DNA from: Desulfovibrio sp. JC010
GTDB lineage: Bacteria > Desulfobacterota > Desulfovibrionia > Desulfovibrionales > Desulfovibrionaceae
Direction of reading: 5' to 3'
Length of the DNA stretch: 64,000 nt
NCBI RefSeq assembly: GCF_010470675.1
Contig: NZ_VOIQ01000016.1
Span: 52,251 to 116,250, forward strand
The notes beneath the pieces are model-generated. The model did no database searches. It worked only from the letters and a program-made list of their open reading frames with translations, and was not told the DNA's origin. The translations under genes were made by a program, and so were the position numbers. Below, piece by piece: positions 62,280-64,000 of the stretch (positions are counted from its first letter, which is position 1; the number at the start of each line of letters is the position of its first letter).

Positions 62280-63069
62280 CTTTCAGCTCCGCATAGGCTG
62301 CGCCCATGACTTCTTCAAGCTGCTCCTTGAGTTTAACCCGGTCGCGTACCTTATATTCAGAAATATCAATGGGCGGCAGGGCCTTGATTTTAATCTCCTG
62401 AAACGGATTCATCCACAGGCTGTGTTTTTTGCAGACCCTGTTGATGCCGTACATGACCACCGGGGCGATGGGCTTCTGGCATTTCAGGGCCAGAACCATT
62501 CCGCCGGTTTTAAACTCCATCAGTCCGTCTTTTTCCGGTGCCGGGTTGCGGGTGCCTTCGGGGAAGATAAGCGGAGAGAGGCCGCTGTTGGCGACATTGA
62601 TGGCGTTCTGGATGTCGCGCATGCCCTGACGGCGGTTTTCGCGGTCAATGGAAATGTGATTCCCGGCAGTCATGGCATGTCCGAAGACCGGGAAATCGAA
62701 AAGTTGTTTTTTGGCTACGAATTTAAATTCCCATGGTGCAAGAAATTTGAAGAGCAGGGGGATATCGTAGAAGCTCTGGTGGTTTACCATGAACACATAT
62801 GTTTCATTTTCATCCAGCGCGCTCAGGTCAACCCGGTTTGTGCTGGCGCAGAGCCAGACAACGAGTTTGCCCCAGTTGCGCTCACTCCAGTGGGCGGAGG
62901 TCTGGTTGCGTCCGATAATGGCCACGATGGAAAAGAATATCGTGGCCGGAAAAAATACAAGGTAGAAAAATAAAGTTCTGAGTACGTTCACTGTGATACT
63001 GGCGGTTAAACTGTTCTTATGAAAAATATGTTCATGGCAGGGGATTTTTCCACTCTGCCTGTCGGTCAT
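62272..63069 (-). CDS. 1-acyl-sn-glycerol-3-phosphate acyltransferase (PlsC type)
   Basis: Second acylation in phospholipid synthesis, at the inner membrane. 265 residues. N-terminal membrane helix (about 29-52), acyltransferase motif NHQSFYD (N96, H97, D102), FPEGTRNP near residue 170 and a PIAPVVMYGI stretch. ATG 63069 has no clear SD; a later GTG start near residue 27 is possible, so the first residues are uncertain. Followed by rnj with an 8-bp overlap. Confidence 0.88.
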   Translation of the reverse strand: MTDRQSGKIPCHEHIFHKNSLTASITVNVLRTLFFYLVFFPATIFFSIVAIIGRNQTSAHWSERNWGKLVVWLCASTNRVDLSALDENETYVFMVNHQSFYDIPLLFKFLAPWEFKFVAKKQLFDFPVFGHAMTAGNHISIDRENRRQGMRDIQNAINVANSGLSPLIFPEGTRNPAPEKDGLMEFKTGGMVLALKCQKPIAPVVMYGINRVCKKHSLWMNPFQEIKIKALPPIDISEYKVRDRVKLKEQLEEVMGAAYAELKDE

Positions 63070-63283
63070 TAACTAATATCAGATAAGCAACCCATTAAGT
63101 AGTTTAATTTTCCCCGCTGGACAAGGGGGCGAGGGAAAATAATGAAAATAGGGGAGGCTGGTCGGGAAAGTGTCTGTCAATCCCGCTGGACCTGAACAGG
63201 AAGTTTTTACAATTGATTTAATTATTGAATTTTTTTCTGAATAAGGCAGAGTTAGGTGAAACCCCTTAAAAGGAATGGTAGAA

Positions 63284-63790
63284 ATGGAAAGTGGAACTGA
63301 TAGCTTGTGGAAGGCCAAGTACCTTTTGGACATTGATGAAGTTGACACTCAGCACCGGCACTATTTTTCAATCTGTAGCAAAATAGTTAACCTGTGCGAT
63401 CTTGCCCGGTCCGGCAAGGATGTTACTTTCGGTCCTTTTCTGGTCGCAATTTTTGAAATGCGTAGCTATTCATTCAAACATTTTCTCACAGAAGAAGCCC
63501 TGCTTGCCAAATACAAGTATCCCCGGTCATTTGCTCATATTGAATTGCACGATCAATACATAGAGGTAATCAGGCAGTTCACCAAGAAGATAAAAATTTA
63601 TCATAAACAGGCCAAAACTGCAGTTGATCATGACTTTCTTGCCGAAGCAGAACAGCTCACCGAATTTGCCCTGAACTGGTGGGCTAAGCATATTATGGAA
63701 GAAGATAAAAAGTATGCGGATTTTATAAAGGACGCAGGTCGTGAGCAGGCCAAGGAAGAGCGGCATTTCGGGCTTAAGACCGAAAAGTAA
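63284..63790 (+). CDS. Bacteriohemerythrin-like protein
   Basis: Single-domain O2-binding diiron protein, 168 residues from ATG 63284. The full ligand set is present: H24 (DTQH), H66 and E70 (HFLTE), H85 and H89 (HIELH), H136 and D141 (HIMEED). AAGGA lies 9 bases upstream of this ATG; ATG 63275 would be too close to the SD. Such proteins carry, sense or detoxify O2 in microaerobic or anaerobic bacteria. No fused signalling domain. Confidence 0.9.
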   Translation: MESGTDSLWKAKYLLDIDEVDTQHRHYFSICSKIVNLCDLARSGKDVTFGPFLVAIFEMRSYSFKHFLTEEALLAKYKYPRSFAHIELHDQYIEVIRQFTKKIKIYHKQAKTAVDHDFLAEAEQLTEFALNWWAKHIMEEDKKYADFIKDAGREQAKEERHFGLKTEK

Positions 63791-63865
63791 GAATAAAGCG
63801 CGTTGCGTTGTTGCTGATACTAAGAAAGGCCGGGACACATGTCCCGGCCTTCCAGATTGCTGACT

Positions 63866-63896
63866 AACCCCGCTTTTCTCGGAAAGCGGGGTTTTA
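63866..63896 (+). terminator. Terminator after the hemerythrin gene
   Basis: AACCCCGCTTT (63866-63876) pairs with AAAGCGGGGTT (63883-63893), then TTTATT. A second perfect hairpin, AAGGCCGGGACA with TGTCCCGGCCTT at 63826-63851, precedes it without a T tract. Confidence 0.88.
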
Positions 63897-64000
63897 TTAT
63901 GCTTTCTTCCGTTCGATTTAATTTGAAAAGCTCAAGTTTGTGCGACCAAAGTCAGATTTGGGATCAGAAGGGAAAATTGTGTTTATTTTGGAGAAAAGTG

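Noticed and set aside
63901..64000. Possible start of another gene at the right edge (GGAG then GTG at the last bases)
   Set aside because: Only a few bases remain, too little to support a coding call.

Overview
The window reads as chromosome of a Desulfovibrionaceae-type sulfate reducer (marine Maridesulfovibrio-like is my best guess; no 16S gene is present to prove it). The argument is gene content: the siroheme-dependent heme route (ahbC, hemB, ahbD and a siroheme decarboxylase subunit), the futalosine menaquinone route (mqnA, mqnC, mqnE, mqnD), RNase J, a proline-utilising PutA, and many exported lipoproteins. I see no insertion sequence, phage, CRISPR array, rRNA or tRNA.

Layout. 1-4.5 kb: end of the spc/alpha ribosomal operon (secY end, map, rpmJ, rpsM, rpsK, rpsD, rpoA, rplQ). 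4.5-13 kb: a LysR regulator, the mqn genes, two EamA exporters, a small zinc-ribbon protein, yjgA and a C-GCAxxG-C-C protein. 13-17.3 kb: a palindrome-rich control region, an Lrp regulator and putA. 17.5-19.9 kb: an overlapping three-gene set (NifB-like radical SAM enzyme, Tat-exported ModA-like binding protein, NapH-like membrane ferredoxin). 20-29.8 kb: a chemoreceptor, an Mla-type lipid transport operon with an MlaB-MlaE fusion, a diguanylate cyclase, a DUF445 protein and a TPR/OmpA lipoprotein pair. 30-35 kb: rpe and the heme genes. 35.5-44.2 kb: envelope proteins, two glycosyltransferases and fliS, fliD and flagellin, with recognisable sigma-54 and sigma-28 promoters. 44.4-59.6 kb: tsaB, rseP, dxr, cdsA, then a 7.4-kb block of unrelated genes (HD-GYP protein, betaine-binding protein, four-gene exported cassette), then uppS, frr, pyrH, tsf, rpsB. 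59.7-63.9 kb: FAH-family hydrolase, RNase J, PlsC-type acyltransferase and a hemerythrin.

The strongest unexplained signal is a family of intergenic repeats of about 80-90 bp (nine good copies, one degenerate). Each has a GCCTCCGGCGGC-type end, a perfect or near-perfect central palindrome that differs between subfamilies, and a GGCTTCGCC-type end. Copies sit directly after stop codons, and six of them form three tail-to-tail pairs inside the mqn and ahb gene runs. Paired base changes in one subfamily suggest that the hairpin is maintained. In two places the GGAGGC end appears to serve as the Shine-Dalgarno of the next gene.

Other leads are the NifB/ModA/NapH-like set, the exported cassette that splits an otherwise classical operon, the His-Pro-Gly tail of AhbD, and a HD-GYP domain with an insertion of about 105 residues. 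Functions are assigned from motif and family recognition by eye; no database search was run.
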